Positions 1-12,770 are shown, counted from the stretch's first letter. The stretch: DNA of 64,000 nucleotides from Nyssa sinensis (GCA_008638375.1 CM018041.1:1364001-1428000); one strand, 5' to 3'. Notes: a model not told the origin generated them from the letters alone. A program made the numbers and translations.

Positions 1-709
1 ATTTTGCATATAAATTGATCCTATTCTATGTTGGTTCTTGTTTGTACATTGCAGTGGCATTACCTCATGGGATGGATTTCTGCCTCTAGATGCCAAGGAA
101 ATAAAATGAACTTTTTTATGGGATGTTTATAAATTATACATGCGATAAAAGTCAAATTATTCATGGAATTACTATGGCCTTGATTACTGTGCAAACATCT
201 GTCTGACAGCATGGTTACTAGAAATGGTAATACGTGAGCGCATTCTGTTTTGGAACGGTCGTTCTGAAATAGGAAACACTTGGGTTCCAAAACACTAAAA
301 TTGGCGTTGCAAAAAAATTGTTCTTATTTCTTCCTCTAATTTTCCATTTTAAGAGAAAAGCAAAAGAAGAGGCTAACAAATTTCCACAAGTTTATTAGCA
401 ACTTTTGCATTTTAATAATACTGATTTTCATTAGTCATCTTGTGCTTGGAAGAAAACGACTCTCGCGACTTGAATTATCTAATGTATACTAACTAGTTCA
501 TTTATATAAGCCTACCCTCATCGCACCACATTTTAGAGTATTTCATCTACAACATCCCCCTTCTCGTTCGTTGAACCATATCAATCTGTGTTCCAGGCAA
601 CATTGGTTATCTCTTCTAGTTTTTGTATTTCACCTGATCAGAGAGTGCTAGTTTTGTCATCAATAATTTGTCTTTGGCATACCAGATGTACATCTTTTTT
701 TATCTGCAG
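1..709 (+). other. TIO intron / upstream sequence, no gene resolved
   Basis: This stretch precedes the first recognisable TIO exon, whose acceptor AG is at 708-709. It is AT-rich and reads as intron. A short open stretch after a TTGCAG at about 49-54 could be a small upstream exon, but it runs into a stop within about 60 bases and I could not place it in the protein. The kinase domain and the first half of TIO must lie outside the window. Confidence 0.5.
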
Positions 710-3700
710 GACTTGATTACTTCTCAAAATTGTACAGGGATCAAGATATTCTTAGTTCCAACCAGTCACTAAGAATTCTTTCAAACTTAGTTGCAGCTGG
801 TGCAATCAATTCTAGTGGGATACTTGATGAAATAACACTGTGAACTTCTTGGGTTCACTGCTACTATGGTGAACCTAAAATCGTCTAATGGTAATGACTT
901 AATGGCAAAGGTATGCCACTGTTGAATTTTTAGAAGAAATTTCTAGCTTGCTGCTTTACTTTCTTCCTGAATGTGTTTGACCTCTTTGGCCATAATGTCT
1001 GGAGTTTAACTGGAGAAAATTAGCCGAGTTGTTGTACCAGATTCATCATTTTAACTTCAGAACCTTATATTCTTGTAAATTCCTTAATAATTACCAAATT
1101 TTGAGCGACATCTAATCCTACCTTATCACTTATATTTGAAATATCACAATTATTCTTTATATTGCAGTTACCTCATTTAATTTCCTGAAAATTTGAGAAA
1201 GTTCTTAAAAATTTAGCATGACTTTTTTTCCCCAGTTATGTTTCATTTTGTATTGTTCAACAGAAGCAGACTGTTCCCTGACTCATGCATTTTTATTTAA
1301 AGTAAAATTCCTTCTTGATTACTGAAACTATTACAGAATTTTTCTGAGCACAATCTCTAATTCCCTTCAATTGCAGCTGACTCAGTTCTAATTTCTTATG
1401 CAGAGTTTCTCAATCCTAAAGAAGTTAGTAGATAATTTTGGAGGTGGTCTTGGCAGTTCATATTTCAGGCACTGGGTTGCCTTGGTAGAATTGTATTCAC
1501 AGGTCAATTACCTTGCATGCAATGTTTCTATCTGTGGTAGTAATGTACGAACTTGCAGTTAGCTCTGATGTTATCAAACTTGTAGGTTGTTGGTTGCACT
1601 GATGATGCAACTGGAAGAGTTCTGTTTGAGGCCAGCGCTTGCATTACAGTCATGTTATCTCAAGTAGCTCAGGGTCTCAGAGCATCTGCTGTGACTTCAG
1701 CTCCAGAGATGGTTTCTTCTTCTTCAACGGTGAATGATACTCTTAAACAGGTTTTGGACTATGCCAAAACATCAGGTGTAGCGGATCTCTTATGCTTCTG
1801 CTTAGCAACTTCGGGTTCAAGTCTCATGTCAGGTTCTTCACATTTGTTGCGTGCTGCTTGTGAAGCTTGTAGGGCCATTTTGTCACTGATAGATGCATTT
1901 GAAATTATGTCGGTGAAAGAAAATACTTATTTATTCCCATTAAGCTCTTTGCGGAGCCATTCTTTGATCCGACTTGACATTGGGGATCATGATCAAGGTT
2001 CACTGGTTGGAATAGAATCAAGAAAAATTGTTGATGCCATGACAAGAGCATTCCTCAAATCCAAAGCCATACAGGTTTCTATTTATTATTGCCTTCATCA
2101 ACGTTTTGAGGCAGCCCTGTCGGCTGGTATCCAGGTGTTTATTTCTTGTCACATTGTCTTGACTTTTTTCTGTATGTTTTTTGCATGCACATGAAGTTCA
2201 TTGCTAATATATCGTGTTATATTACTACACCATATGTCAATTGGTTTAAAATCTTACATGTTTTGTGTAGAGTCATTTTTTCAGGATTCAATATTCTTCC
2301 AATTTCTTGGTAATACAAATTTATGATATCACAGAAGCATTGGGTTTCTTAAAATGTCTCTTTTTATTTTTTCCCTTTGGTTTTCTATGCTAGCAACAGA
2401 ATAACCTTTTTGTTGGCAAATGTCAATCATACATCATTGGATTTCTTTTAAAAGGAAATTTAGGGCGTAAATTTCCCTTGTTTTTGTCCAAAAGGATGCA
2501 CACCACATTGACTATCACAGTTGTGTCTATTTATTAATATTTCCATTGCCCTGTGCATCTTTCCATCTTCTTTGGCTGTATTTTTGTAAACAGGGCAAGG
2601 TACCCAAAAAAGAAAGCCAAGAGAGAACCCCCTTCCCCTCTTCTCAATGTACAACTTATGGAATAAGAATTACTACTTAGTATCACAATGCACTGCATAC
2701 TAAGATTTATTATTTACATTCGAAACATTTCCTGGCTGGACATTCTCATTTATCTGGTTCCTCATTCTCTATGCACTTTGCATGTATGGCCTTTGTATTT
2801 CATTTATTTGAAACTATAAAAATTTTGAAAAGCCGCTGGGTCAATAATTGTACAAGTAATCCCTTTGCATTTTCTCTGCTTAATGCTAGTATAGTATCTT
2901 CCTTGTCTCATATCTTCGGAAAGGGTAATGTAGTTTCACAATGTTTCAGGTCATGTTTAGGTGTTGCCTGCAAAATGGAATTGTTGCCAGTGTTCTTTGT
3001 GGTCTTCCCAGCTCTCTACCTGTTACCACAGTTGTCAGTGGTGGAGGGGATGGTACAATACTTTCAGAGATCTTTGCCATACTATCTTTTTGCGCTTCAT
3101 CTTCAAACAAAGATACACAAACAGGAGAAACAGGTAACCCGAGGTGCAGAATAGCCAATCCATCTGTCCTGGTTCTGTATTCATGCCTTATCCTTGCCAC
3201 TGTTGCACAATGTTTGAAGTCATCCGGAAGAACTTCGACTCTATTTATGCTTACATCATCTTCTAAAAAGCAACTTTCTCGGCTCTCTGTCCTTGTCCAT
3301 CATTTTTCTTCGGATGATAGGATGAAAAATTCCTTTCAGCCGCATTGTGCATCTGCTATGCTGGCTCTTGCATCCATTCTGTCCCTGGAAAGTGGAGTTT
3401 CCCTTGAGTCTTCCATCTCTGAGATAGCTGTGCCTTTGATCCCTAGGACTGCCACACTTTGCGACCACCTCAAGATTCTACCAGTTGATGGAAATGGAGT
3501 AGAGCCCATTATATCAAATGGTATGCTGTCATACTGGCATGGCCTTAGGGACGGATGCGTTGGCTTGTTGGAGTCTAGACTCAAGTGGGGAGGGCCGTTA
3601 GCTGTTCAACAGTTGTGTGCAAGTGGTATCCCTCAGCTTCTGATTGATTTGTTGGCTCGCAACCTTTCGGATGCTTCTCCTCAAGGAATTGGTGATTCAA

Positions 3701-6700
3701 AAGATCAAATTGGGCTATCACCTGTTGGGGTTGTGTGGACAATTTCGTCAATATGTCAGTGCCTTTCTGGCGGAGCTTCAACTTTTCGTCAGATTTTGGT
3801 TAAAAATGAACACATCAAGTTCATTTCTGATTTGATATCTGATGTACATCTTAAGCTTGTAAGGTCTTGGGTTGGGCCTGGTGGAGGGAAGGATGGAGTC
3901 AGAGATATAATAAATGCAGTGATTGATCTAGTGGCTTTTCCTTTTGTCGCTCTACAGAATGCCCCAGGCTTGCCATCTGCCACTGCTTCAGTGAATAGTG
4001 GGTTCCTTCTTAACATGGGTTCACCGGGTGGGAGAGTTTGCATGGAAGACAAGGACTTGGTAAAAGCAATTGAGACAAACATGGGAAAGTATATTCAAAT
4101 CATTCTGGAGGTTAGATCTTCTTTATTTTTCTTTCTTTTCTTTATCAATATGTTGTTATTATTATTATTATTAATTTTTTTTTTTTTGGGGTCACTATAG
4201 CACGTTCCAGGAAGAAAAATGCATTTTATGTTGACATGTATCAAAGTGAAATGGCATGATTGGCAATATGCATGTTTGGCAAGTTGCTTACAAGTTACAA
4301 AATTGTTATTCAAATCATTCTGGAGGTTAGATCTTCTTTATTTTTCTTTCTTTTCTTTATCAATATCTTATGCTTTTTTTTTTTTTTGGGGGGGGGGGGG
4401 GGGGGAGATTATTGGTTTGCTGTGCACAGTAATAATATCACTTTGATGTCTGTCAACATTAAATGGATTTTTCTTCCTGGAATGTGCTATAGTAAAATGG
4501 CATGATTGGCGGTATGCATGTTTGGCAAGTTGCTTACAAAATTGTTAGTCAAATCATTGTGGAGGTTAGATCTTTCTTTTCTTTATCAATATCTTTTTTT
4601 TTTTTTTGGGGGGGGGGGGGGGGGGTAGGTGAGAAATTGTTGGTTTGTGTGCATGATAATAATAGCACTTTGATATATGTCAACATAAAATGCGTTTTTC
4701 TTCCTGGAATGTGCTATAGTGAAATGACGTGATTGGCAGTATGCATGTTGGTAAATTGCTTACCAAATTGGTGCTTTATTGGAGACGTTCATAGTTTCAG
4801 CTACTCACATTGTTAACTATATCACAGAAGGTTCATTTTGTGTTTTCAAGTTTTAAACACTTCATTGGCAAAAATGTTCTATACAAAAGTGCATGTTGTA
4901 CAACATTTATTAATTCCATTTTGTATTTAACTTGAAAAGAGCAAATGGTTTCTTAGACAAGTGCTTCTGAAGCTGCAGGTAGGAGTCCCTGGCATTGTTC
5001 TTCGGTGCATGGAACATATGGAGTTAAAAGATGTTGGGAAGCCTGTTGCTTTTCTTGCTAAAATGACTGGCCATAGACCTCTTGCGGTTCAACTTTTGGG
5101 CAAAGGCTTGTTGGATCCAAGCAGAGTGAGAAGGTTGCTTGATGGTTCATGCCCAAGAGAGGTTACGGTGGATGTTCTAATGATAGTATCAGATCTAGCT
5201 CGTATGGATAAGGTCAGGTCCCAACTCTATTATATGTTCTTGCTGTATATGGAAATTAACCCTGGTTCCCTGTATTACAGCATGTCTAATGAGCTGGTTT
5301 TAATCACTCAATGATGCAGTGCTGCATAGAGGGAATGCATTTACTTTAATTTAGCATATCATTGTCAGAACTGAGAGTTTTTGTTCCTTTTCTCTTCCCA
5401 TGTTGCTCAATGGCACATCTTTCTGATGTGTCATTGATTGTTTTCTTCCTTTCAACTCTCCAAATCTATTCTAATTTTCTTCCAAGTCAAGAGACGCATC
5501 AAAGGGATGCAAGTCAAAATGCCAAATTTCAGGTATGGTGGCTTGCCTGGCCCATGACCAGCCAAATGCGAAATAGTGAACTTTGCAAATTTTTAGATAT
5601 GTTGGTATATGGTTGATGAGAGCATGAAGGAATTAGAAAGCCAAAATGTAAAAAGGGAATTGTGTTTAAATGTTATATGTTAATGGCTTCAGGGAAACAA
5701 TGGTCGTGGGAACCAAGGTCCAAAGAAGGCTATTACCCTTGTGTTGGTCCTGTCTCTGTGGGATGTTGGGAGACATGGATTGGGTATAAACCTAACCTCC
5801 AAATTTTTGCACATATTGGTTGCCCTCATATCCAATCCTGCATTCTCATGCTCGGCATCTCAAGCTTTTACCATTGCACCAAACAATGACCTCTTCATTG
5901 TAGGAGCTAAGGTCTAGTTCCAAATTTTCATGGTCCAATTCTTAATAGATATTGTATCCAAATTTCTTCTGTTCTTCCTGTAGCCATCAGTAGTCATATA
6001 TGAATTATTAAGTTAATTATACGTTTCTAGATCTTATATTGGATCCTCTCTCACAAAGTTGATTGTGAATTATAACAGAAGTATATTTTCTCTTTTTATA
6101 TTGTAGATTTAAGTTAATTATGTATGTCTAGAACTTCCCTTGAAATTTAAGCGTACTATATTTTGAAACCATGTTTATCTATTCCAAATGCAGTTCTTGG
6201 AATATATATATATATATATATTTTAATAACTTATAAAAATATCTATTCCAAGACCTGCATTTGGGTCCTCAGTGGTTGTTGAGTATTCGAAGTTTAAGTT
6301 CACTTTCTCTCTAGAATCTGCATGAGGCAAATTCTAGTCTCACCTTTCACCAATAAAGAAATACTCCAGTCAAGAAAGCTTCGGCTCCAGACATCTTGTT
6401 TATATTCATTAATTCTGCTTCACTGATGAAGCAATTAGCTAAAGATCCTTGCGATTGATCTACTTAGTAGAATGAAGTAACTTTAAGTCCATAAATGAGG
6501 CCCAAGTAAGTTAAAGTAAAATGTTTCCAACTTCAAATTTTTTATGCAGGTTTTTTATGAATACATAAACGGGGCAGATATGTTGGAGTTCTTGAAGGAC
6601 TTTCTTACCCACGAAGATCCCAATATACGTGCAAAGGCATGCAGTGCTATAGGCAATATGTGTCGGCATAGTTCCTATTTCTATAGTTCTTTGGTAAGTA

Positions 6701-7881
6701 TTAAGTAACAAAGAATAGAGTGCTTCACAACGTTGTAAATTTTGTAAAAGCTTTTCTTTTCCCCCTCATACGTTTTGGTAATATAATTAAAATTTCTCCA
6801 CAAGGGACTGAAGCTTGTTATGAAGTTAAAAAATTAAGAAATTACAATGGAGTCTAGTTTATTTTCTTCTTTTTTTTTTTCTTTCAAAATTCTTGAGTGA
6901 ATCATTTTATTTTCTTATTATTTGTTTTATACTGTAGGCAAAATACCATATCATGAGTCTCCTTATTGATCGATGTGGTGATTCGGACAAACGTGCACGG
7001 AAATTCGCTTGTTTTGCTGTAAGATCTTTTCTCATGCAATATAATGACATTTACTCTTGAATTTGTTGCCACAAAATTTAATTATTTCTTTGTTATCTCT
7101 GTAATGAATGTCTTTGGCATAATTGATTGTCGAACACTTGCTCTGCTCCCCCTCTAGATTGGCAACGCTGCCTATCACAATGATCTGTTGTATGAAGAGC
7201 TCAGGGGATCCATTCCTCAACTTGCAAATCTGCTGCTTTCATCAGAGGAAGACAAAACTAAAGCAAATGCAGCAGGTGCACTGAGCAATCTGGTTCGCAA
7301 CTCCAACAAGCTTTGTGAAGATATTATTTCTAAAGGAGCCATGCAGGTTTGTGGACATGTTGCATGTTGCATCTATTACTTATTATTACATGTGGCATGT
7401 GATATGTGTGTGATCTATACATATTACGGCATTTGCAATTTGTGCAAAGGGTACAACTTAAGATAATAAGATGGCAGCTAATTTGCATTATGTAATACCA
7501 TTTGGTGAAAGTTGAAACTGTGCTTTAGCATTATTAATAAAAGATGGACAGAATATTGTTAAGGGTAACAGCCCTGTTAAGTTTTTGCCATTTTATAACT
7601 GTCATATTATGGTTATTTGGGATTAAAAATTTCAGGCTCTGCTGAAGTTGGTAGCTGACTGTTCCGTGGTAGCTTTGAACCCAAGCAGAAAAGATGCTAT
7701 AAACGAGTCACCTTTAAAGATTGCTCTTTTTTCACTGGCCAAGATGTGCGTGCATCCACCTTGCAGACAATTCCTCCGCTCATCAGAGCTATTCCCTGTG
7801 ATTGGACGGCTAAGACAATCCCCAGAATCAACAATTGCTAATTATGCCACTGTCATTATCAGCAAAACCTCTGAAGCTTGA
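710..7881 (+). CDS. TIO: FUSED-type protein kinase TIO (TWO-IN-ONE), C-terminal armadillo/HEAT part, 5' truncated by the window
   Basis: Nine exons read by eye: 710-910, 1404-1502, 1586-2134, 2950-4110, 4979-5212, 6550-6693, 6938-7018, 7158-7346 and 7636-7881 (stop TGA). From the second on, every exon is a whole number of codons with GT-AG borders. The encoded ~960 residues are alpha-helical armadillo-like repeats; the last part (exon with IRAKACSAIGNMCRH, then KFACFAIGNAAYHNDLLYEE and NAAGALSNLVRNSNKLCEDI) is the highly conserved TIO C-terminus. TIO is the plant FUSED kinase that works with phragmoplast kinesins in cytokinesis, notably in male meiosis and microspores; the C-terminal region targets it to the phragmoplast midline. 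The N-terminal kinase is not in the window. Oddities: a one-base frameshift at about 838 puts TGA at 841-843 in the first exon, and the end of the 2950-4110 exon is repeated downstream. Whether this is a working gene depends on the frameshift being real. Family assignment is secure from recognised motifs; function is inferred from the family. Confidence 0.88.
4090..4768 (+). repeat. Three-copy tandem repeat (215-240 bp unit) spanning a TIO exon end and donor site
   Basis: Copies start near 4090, 4305 and 4545. Each begins with TCAAATCATTCTGGAG-GTTAGATCT, which in copy 1 is the last coding bases plus the splice donor of the TIO exon ending at 4110 (copy 3 reads CATTGTGGAG). Each continues with a T-rich segment, a T-run joined to a G-run (G4, G18, G18), a TTCTTCCTGGAATGTGCTATAG-like segment and GCATGTTTGGCAAGTTGCTTAC. 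The duplicated donors are potential cryptic splice sites. Confidence 0.9.
5213..6549 (+). other. Long TIO intron with (AT)n tract
   Basis: A 1.3-kb intron between two in-phase TIO exons. It contains an (AT)n microsatellite around 6203-6222. I see no conserved coding sequence inside; the open stretches here do not resemble known proteins. Confidence 0.6.
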
Positions 7882-8988
7882 AGCTATTTACTGATGGCAG
7901 AATCTGAAATACCATTTTCCTGAATTTTTGTCTTTTGTTACAATTTTTTCTCTAGCACTTGTGGATGAAGTCCTGCATAGTGTTTTTCTTTTGTGGGCAA
8001 GGGAGAAAGTCTAATACAGTTGGAGATTGTAAATCTATGTAAGCAATATCATTTTGTATAACTTACCAAAAAAAAATCATTCTCTATACGGATCAAACAG
8101 TTTATGGCTACTTATATATAATTTTTAATGGGATATCATTACCATTTATCTATGCCCAATCTTGAAAAGTGCAGGTAAATTCTATTATGTTTTTTCTTGC
8201 TGCTAATTGTATTTTCAAATATCCTTCCCATTTCCATCTATTGAATTGGTTAGCAATGAAAAGTAAATTATAATTGGATGTAATGCATACATCTTTTTCG
8301 TATCATGCTTGCTCGGCACAAATATTTTAATATCCTGCATGCCCTTCTACTGTGGGGGCTCTTGCAGTGCTCCACAAGGAATGAATCTAGAGAATTATAA
8401 CTACTGGACTTTTTAAGGATGAAGGATCGGGAAGAGTACCAAGGAAGAACAAAGTAAGCACACTAAGATCTTATTAAGATTTCAGGTTTGCTTTCGCTTG
8501 CCTGAACTTACAAAGGACATCTCCTTATATAGGCATGGAGAGTACTAGCTTTGCTCAAGCTAGTACTCTCATTTTGCCACATCCCCAACCAAAAGAATTT
8601 AGCACCATCTCATGCTATTTCAAAGATTATCAAATTTTAAAAAAAATCATAAACTATGGCACCAAGAAAAAGCTTTTAAAAAAGACAAAAGTCAAGTAAT
8701 TGTCAGCCTTGTATTGACAATGGTATAAATAGTTTCCCAGCTTATATATATATATATATATATATATCCACACATTCATTGTGATTTAATCTGTGGCAAT
8801 AATCTGAGGTCTCATTTCTCAAAAGCTTTGCTTACCCCCAAAACCAAAATATAAAGGAGCCAACCAGAAGGCACATGTTGCAGAAGTACAAACCTCAAGC
8901 TGTACTCTTACTAAAAGAGGCAACCTATGGGTCTAACTATTTTGTAGAATCGAGTTGCTCATTGGACTGAAAAACAAAAATAAGAAGG
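7882..8988. other. Convergent intergenic region: TIO 3' end and hairpin-bearing spacer
   Basis: This spacer lies between the TIO stop and the stop of the minus-strand PP4R2-like gene. It holds the TIO 3' UTR, a (TA)n tract at about 8741-8768, and a promoter-like CCTTATATAGG at about 8523-8533 directly before a perfect inverted repeat. No coding sequence was recognised. Confidence 0.6.
8538..8570. repeat. Perfect 14-bp inverted repeat with 5-nt loop
   Basis: GAGAGTACTAGCTT, loop TGCTC, then AAGCTAGTACTCTC. The arms are exactly complementary. It sits just after a TATA-like CCTTATATAGG, so it could be part of an old LTR or promoter, or simply a foldback. Confidence 0.9.
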
Positions 8989-10565
8989 CTAAGAATGACT
9001 GGAAGGCACAGAATTTGTTTCTGATGATCCAGTTATTTCTTCAAAGGTTTCCATGTCAATGATCATTCCTATCTCCTCACTTCCTTTTTCTGGTTCCTCC
9101 GGTCTTTTGCACAATAGTTGGTGGATATGGATCAGTGGGGGGTCACCAACAAGTTCTACAAACAGGGATGGGAAACAAATGAGTCAATAACTTATCAGAG
9201 ATATAGTTTGAAAAAAAAACTAAATGAACATATAAAAACTTTTGTAGAAAAAACACAGTGTCATAGATAGGTATGTTAAAATATAACTCAATATTGAAAA
9301 GACAAGCAGTATCAATCAACATTTTGTTTTTCTGTTTTCATTTTTCTCTTATGCAATACTTGGGAAAAAAGAAGAAGGAAGTTCGCACCACTCACATCCA
9401 GACCCACACCAGAATGCTGACAATATTAACTTGGATGGAAGATATGGGATCCAGCTTAAAAACCGAAGATATATCTGACATACATTAGTAGTTTGTCCCC
9501 AAATCTACTGTTCTTCTATTTCGTTAAAAAAAAAAAACCAAGAAGCTTTTGACACCAAGCACTTCTCTTCTTTCTTTTTTTTTTTTTGGGGGGGGGGGGG
9601 GGGGGTGGGTGTTGTGGATACTAACAAGCCTGGTGAGCTCTTCTTAATACAGTCTTCTCAGACCCAAGCAACCAAGCTCAACAATGGATAATATGGTTAA
9701 CACCTGTCTAAAGAGAATTCATGGGTACTATAAAAAAATTATGGATCATGTTGTGAACATGAAGTCCACCAAGAAAACAGGAATCATGTCTATGCATAAA
9801 CTATCTCATGACAAGTGAAAATAAAGAGATTCATGCATGTGGACAATCAAATCCACCAACCATAGAAGATAGAATTATTTAAAGGGAGTCCCTGGAAGAC
9901 ACAAGATGGAAATGAACGGGAAGTCCCTGGAAAAGTGAAGAAATTGTCAACTCCTAAGGCAATTCTATATCAACAATAGAAGAGGCACAAGTTTAGGAAG
10001 AACTTAAGTACTACTCTAGCCTTGGGCAAGGTCATAAGGCATGAAGAAAAGGGTCCAATAATTCTAAATAATCTGTGCCTAAATTTTTACCATCATACCT
10101 TCTCTAGCGCTAAAGCAAAGCTTTGACAGGTTTGAATAAATGTCTTCTGCAGTCAAGAGGATCTGTTCAATATAAGATTGAAAGATAAGACACACTAAAA
10201 AGAAATATTTAAACATCCGAAAGTCTAGCAAGGTAAAATATAAATGAGAGGATAGATATATACATATTCACAGTTTTGCATGGAAAAACTTAAACAAACC
10301 AGATTTACAATTATAACAAAAAAAGGCAGATAGCAATTGAAAAGGAGGCAAAAAGCTTGAAAAGAAAAACAATTGGGAATTTTGCCAGTCAGAACCACCA
10401 CTAATTAAGAGAAGTAACTCTGATATAGGGGACATGATGCAAAGAACCAACTAGAGATCAATGTTGTCATCATGAGGCTACTGTTGAAACAAAATGAGAT
10501 AGTGTAATCACCTCGCAAAGCCTCTGTAGGGTAATTGGAGGACCTTCAACTAATGCTTTGAAGAG
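8989..10565 (-). CDS. PP4 regulatory subunit 2-like (PP4R2), 3' exons only
   Basis: Three minus-strand exons join in phase with GT-AG borders: 10565-10512 (18 codons), 10162-10099 and 9155-8989 (stop TAG at 8991-8989). The first encodes LFKALVEGPPITLQRLCE and the second ILLTAEDIYSNLSKL. The GPP(I/F)TLQRLCE(I/L)LL and PNLSKL-type motifs are the signature of the PP4R2 family, the conserved subunit that targets the PP4 catalytic subunit in DNA-damage signalling. The final exon begins ELVGDPPLIHIHQLL and is acidic and Ser-rich. The family usually has about 100 conserved residues upstream (a Trp-rich region) that I could not find between 10566 and 12770, apart from a weak candidate near 11780-11840. 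It may therefore be a 5'-truncated or strongly diverged gene. The identification rests on short motifs, so confidence is moderate. Confidence 0.5.
9575..9605. repeat. T13-G18 homopolymer junction
   Basis: A run of 13 T followed by 18 G lies in the PP4R2-like intron. The same arrangement occurs at 4374-4405, 4594-4625 and (T12 G11) 30522-30544. The G-run could form a G-quadruplex and is a risk point for sequencing error. Confidence 0.9.
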
Positions 10566-12770
10566 CTGCAAAACAGAATGGCATACTGTGAATGCTTTAA
10601 TAGAAAAAAAAATCGAGACATTGAAAGAACAGAACAAATCGTAATAAATTCTCAAAGTATCAATATCATGTCTGAGATCTAACATGCATAACACGAGTGA
10701 TTTATTATTAACAACAAAACGAGAGGTACCCCACCTCGGAGAGAGTAGAAACAGTACAAGCGCCAAGGGATAACATCTATGCCGTGTCACCTCTAGAATT
10801 TTCGTAATCCATATAACTAAAAGGTGAGCACAACAATAAATTGAGAAGTTGGAGGTGAAAAAAAAGTATGTGATACACAATAATATATAGAAGGCTCAGG
10901 AGCACAGACAAGTATATGATGAATTGGTGGTAGCAATGGTAATGGTAGTGGAAATGGTAATTGAAATAGAGGCAAATGTGCATGACAGTGGAGTGGTGAT
11001 GGTTATGACAGCAGCAGTGATTTGGGTTGTGACAGCCATGGTGACACCAGTGATGGAATCACTAGTGGTCAGCAATGCCATGTGGTTGGTGGTGGTGATT
11101 GCGAATATTGCCTGAAAGTGGGGATGTGTGGCTAGGTGTTGAGGGTGGTGAATCTGGTATTTGAACTGACGGCAACAGCAGTGGTGGCAGCAGTACGCCG
11201 GCTGGTGGTTTTAGTGGCGGGGGACACATGGGCAGGTAGTGTGGCTAGGTGGACATGGGTCCAACATATCTTGGCATATCCATAATTTACGAAGAAGTTT
11301 TGAATTTTGAACAAGAACAATACTTCTTTAAGACTAACACTGAATAAGTCTTGGAAATTAAGTTCTTAATTTCGAACGAGTTCAATACTACTTTAAGACT
11401 AATCTTGGACATTGAGATATGAATTCCTTACGATTCTTAAGAGAAATTAAATTAAAGAAAGGTATAAAATTTATCGAGGAACATATTAAAAAGAAAAAAA
11501 AAGTATATCAAATGATTTGGCATGGGAGGAACAGTATTATAATTATATAACAAGAAAATGATATGATGGGAATTTGTACTGCTGCTGCTAACAATGGTGA
11601 CGAGGAAAGACTTGCAGTAATATTTAATACCATTTCATGTGTACGTGCCGCAAATATGTGGAACAACATGCAGAAAATAATGTCCACTGACTCCATTTTT
11701 TAGTTACTAACATTCAAAGCTAAACAAATTATACCAAAACTCAAATATAGATAAATTCAAATCTTAACACATAATCTACCAAAACCTTCCTGTGGCTGCA
11801 TTAAAATCCACTATCCCTCTTACTCTGTAAGATGCCTCTAGAATCTTAAGTAGAACACATCTTTAATAAAATAAAAGTGGTTGGAAAAAAAAAACTCTAA
11901 TTTGTATAAGATAATAAAGCATTTAATAATGGGTACAGAAGAAAGGAGAAAAAAGAAAACAAAACTGAGAGTGAATGATAGACTGTCTAAAATTACAGGA
12001 CATTTTTACACTAAGAACACACTTCCAAGGATGCACTCGATCATTTATAAAGTAAAGCAAGACTAATCATAGCATTATAGCATGAAGTTGAACTGTTAAA
12101 AAATAGCTGTGAATCTATTAAAAAAGTGTAGTTAATTTTCCAGTGATTCAAAAAAAAAATTCTGGGGACACGCATTCGATGGTAAAGCATATCAGGGTGA
12201 CTCTCAACTGATTCCAGGAATGAAAAAAAAGTAAATAAAGAAAAAATATAAAAGAGGGAACCAGCCAGCTTAGGCTGAAGTGAACCGGCATATCACGATG
12301 ATTCTCCATTGATTCCAGGAATGAAAAAAAAGTAAATAAAGAAATGCTGTGCTTTAGGACCAAAAATTAAAAAAATAACTGCCATCCTGCATGTAGTATG
12401 CACTTCGCTGCCAAACCCATCAACAATGCCATTGAAAGCAAAATGTATCATTTCTCATAGTGCCATTGAAAGCAAAATTTATTATCATTTCTCACAGTTT
12501 ATACCGCTATCGTTTCTCACAATGCCATTGAAAGCAAAATCTATCATTTCTCACAGTTTATACCGCTATCACAAAACTTTGAATGGGCACCATTTTTCAG
12601 TACTGGAGAACCCCAAAAAAAAAAAAAATCGAAACCAAAACTTCTCTCAAAACATGAGGAGCAAACCAAGGTTTGGACCCCCCATTCTAAAACCACTGGC
12701 AATCAAAGTTTATGAACCAAACAAAAAGCAGTCTCAACTCTTTCCCCTCTCTCTTATGTAAAAATAGCAT
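10566..12770. other. Low-complexity region, no complete gene seen
   Basis: 10915-11230 is a degenerate array of ATGGTN/GGTGGT-type units on the plus strand. 12165-12345 contains two copies of a ~70-bp segment ending ATTCCAGGAATGAAAAAAAAG. 12424-12575 contains three copies of a TGCCATTGAAAGCAAAAT-TATCATTTCTCAC unit. Open frames here are by-products of the repeats. Confidence 0.6.
12424..12575 (+). repeat. Short tandem repeat, three copies
   Basis: The unit is TGCCATTGAAAGCAAAAT followed by TATCATTTCTCAC, and the last two copies also share CAGTTTATACCGCTATC. It lies about 200 bp beyond the stop codon of the acidic-protein gene, possibly in its 3' UTR. Confidence 0.8.

Noticed and set aside
54..113. 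Possible TIO exon after TTGCAG
   Set aside because: It runs into an in-frame stop without a donor and I could not match it to the protein.
10924..11320. Several open frames on both strands
   Set aside because: They arise from a degenerate ATGGT/GGTGGT array; composition is low-complexity with no family resemblance.
11780..11840. Candidate upstream PP4R2 exon (ATGRFW-like, minus strand)
   Set aside because: Only six residues look right and there is no acceptor or following exon, so it is too weak to annotate.
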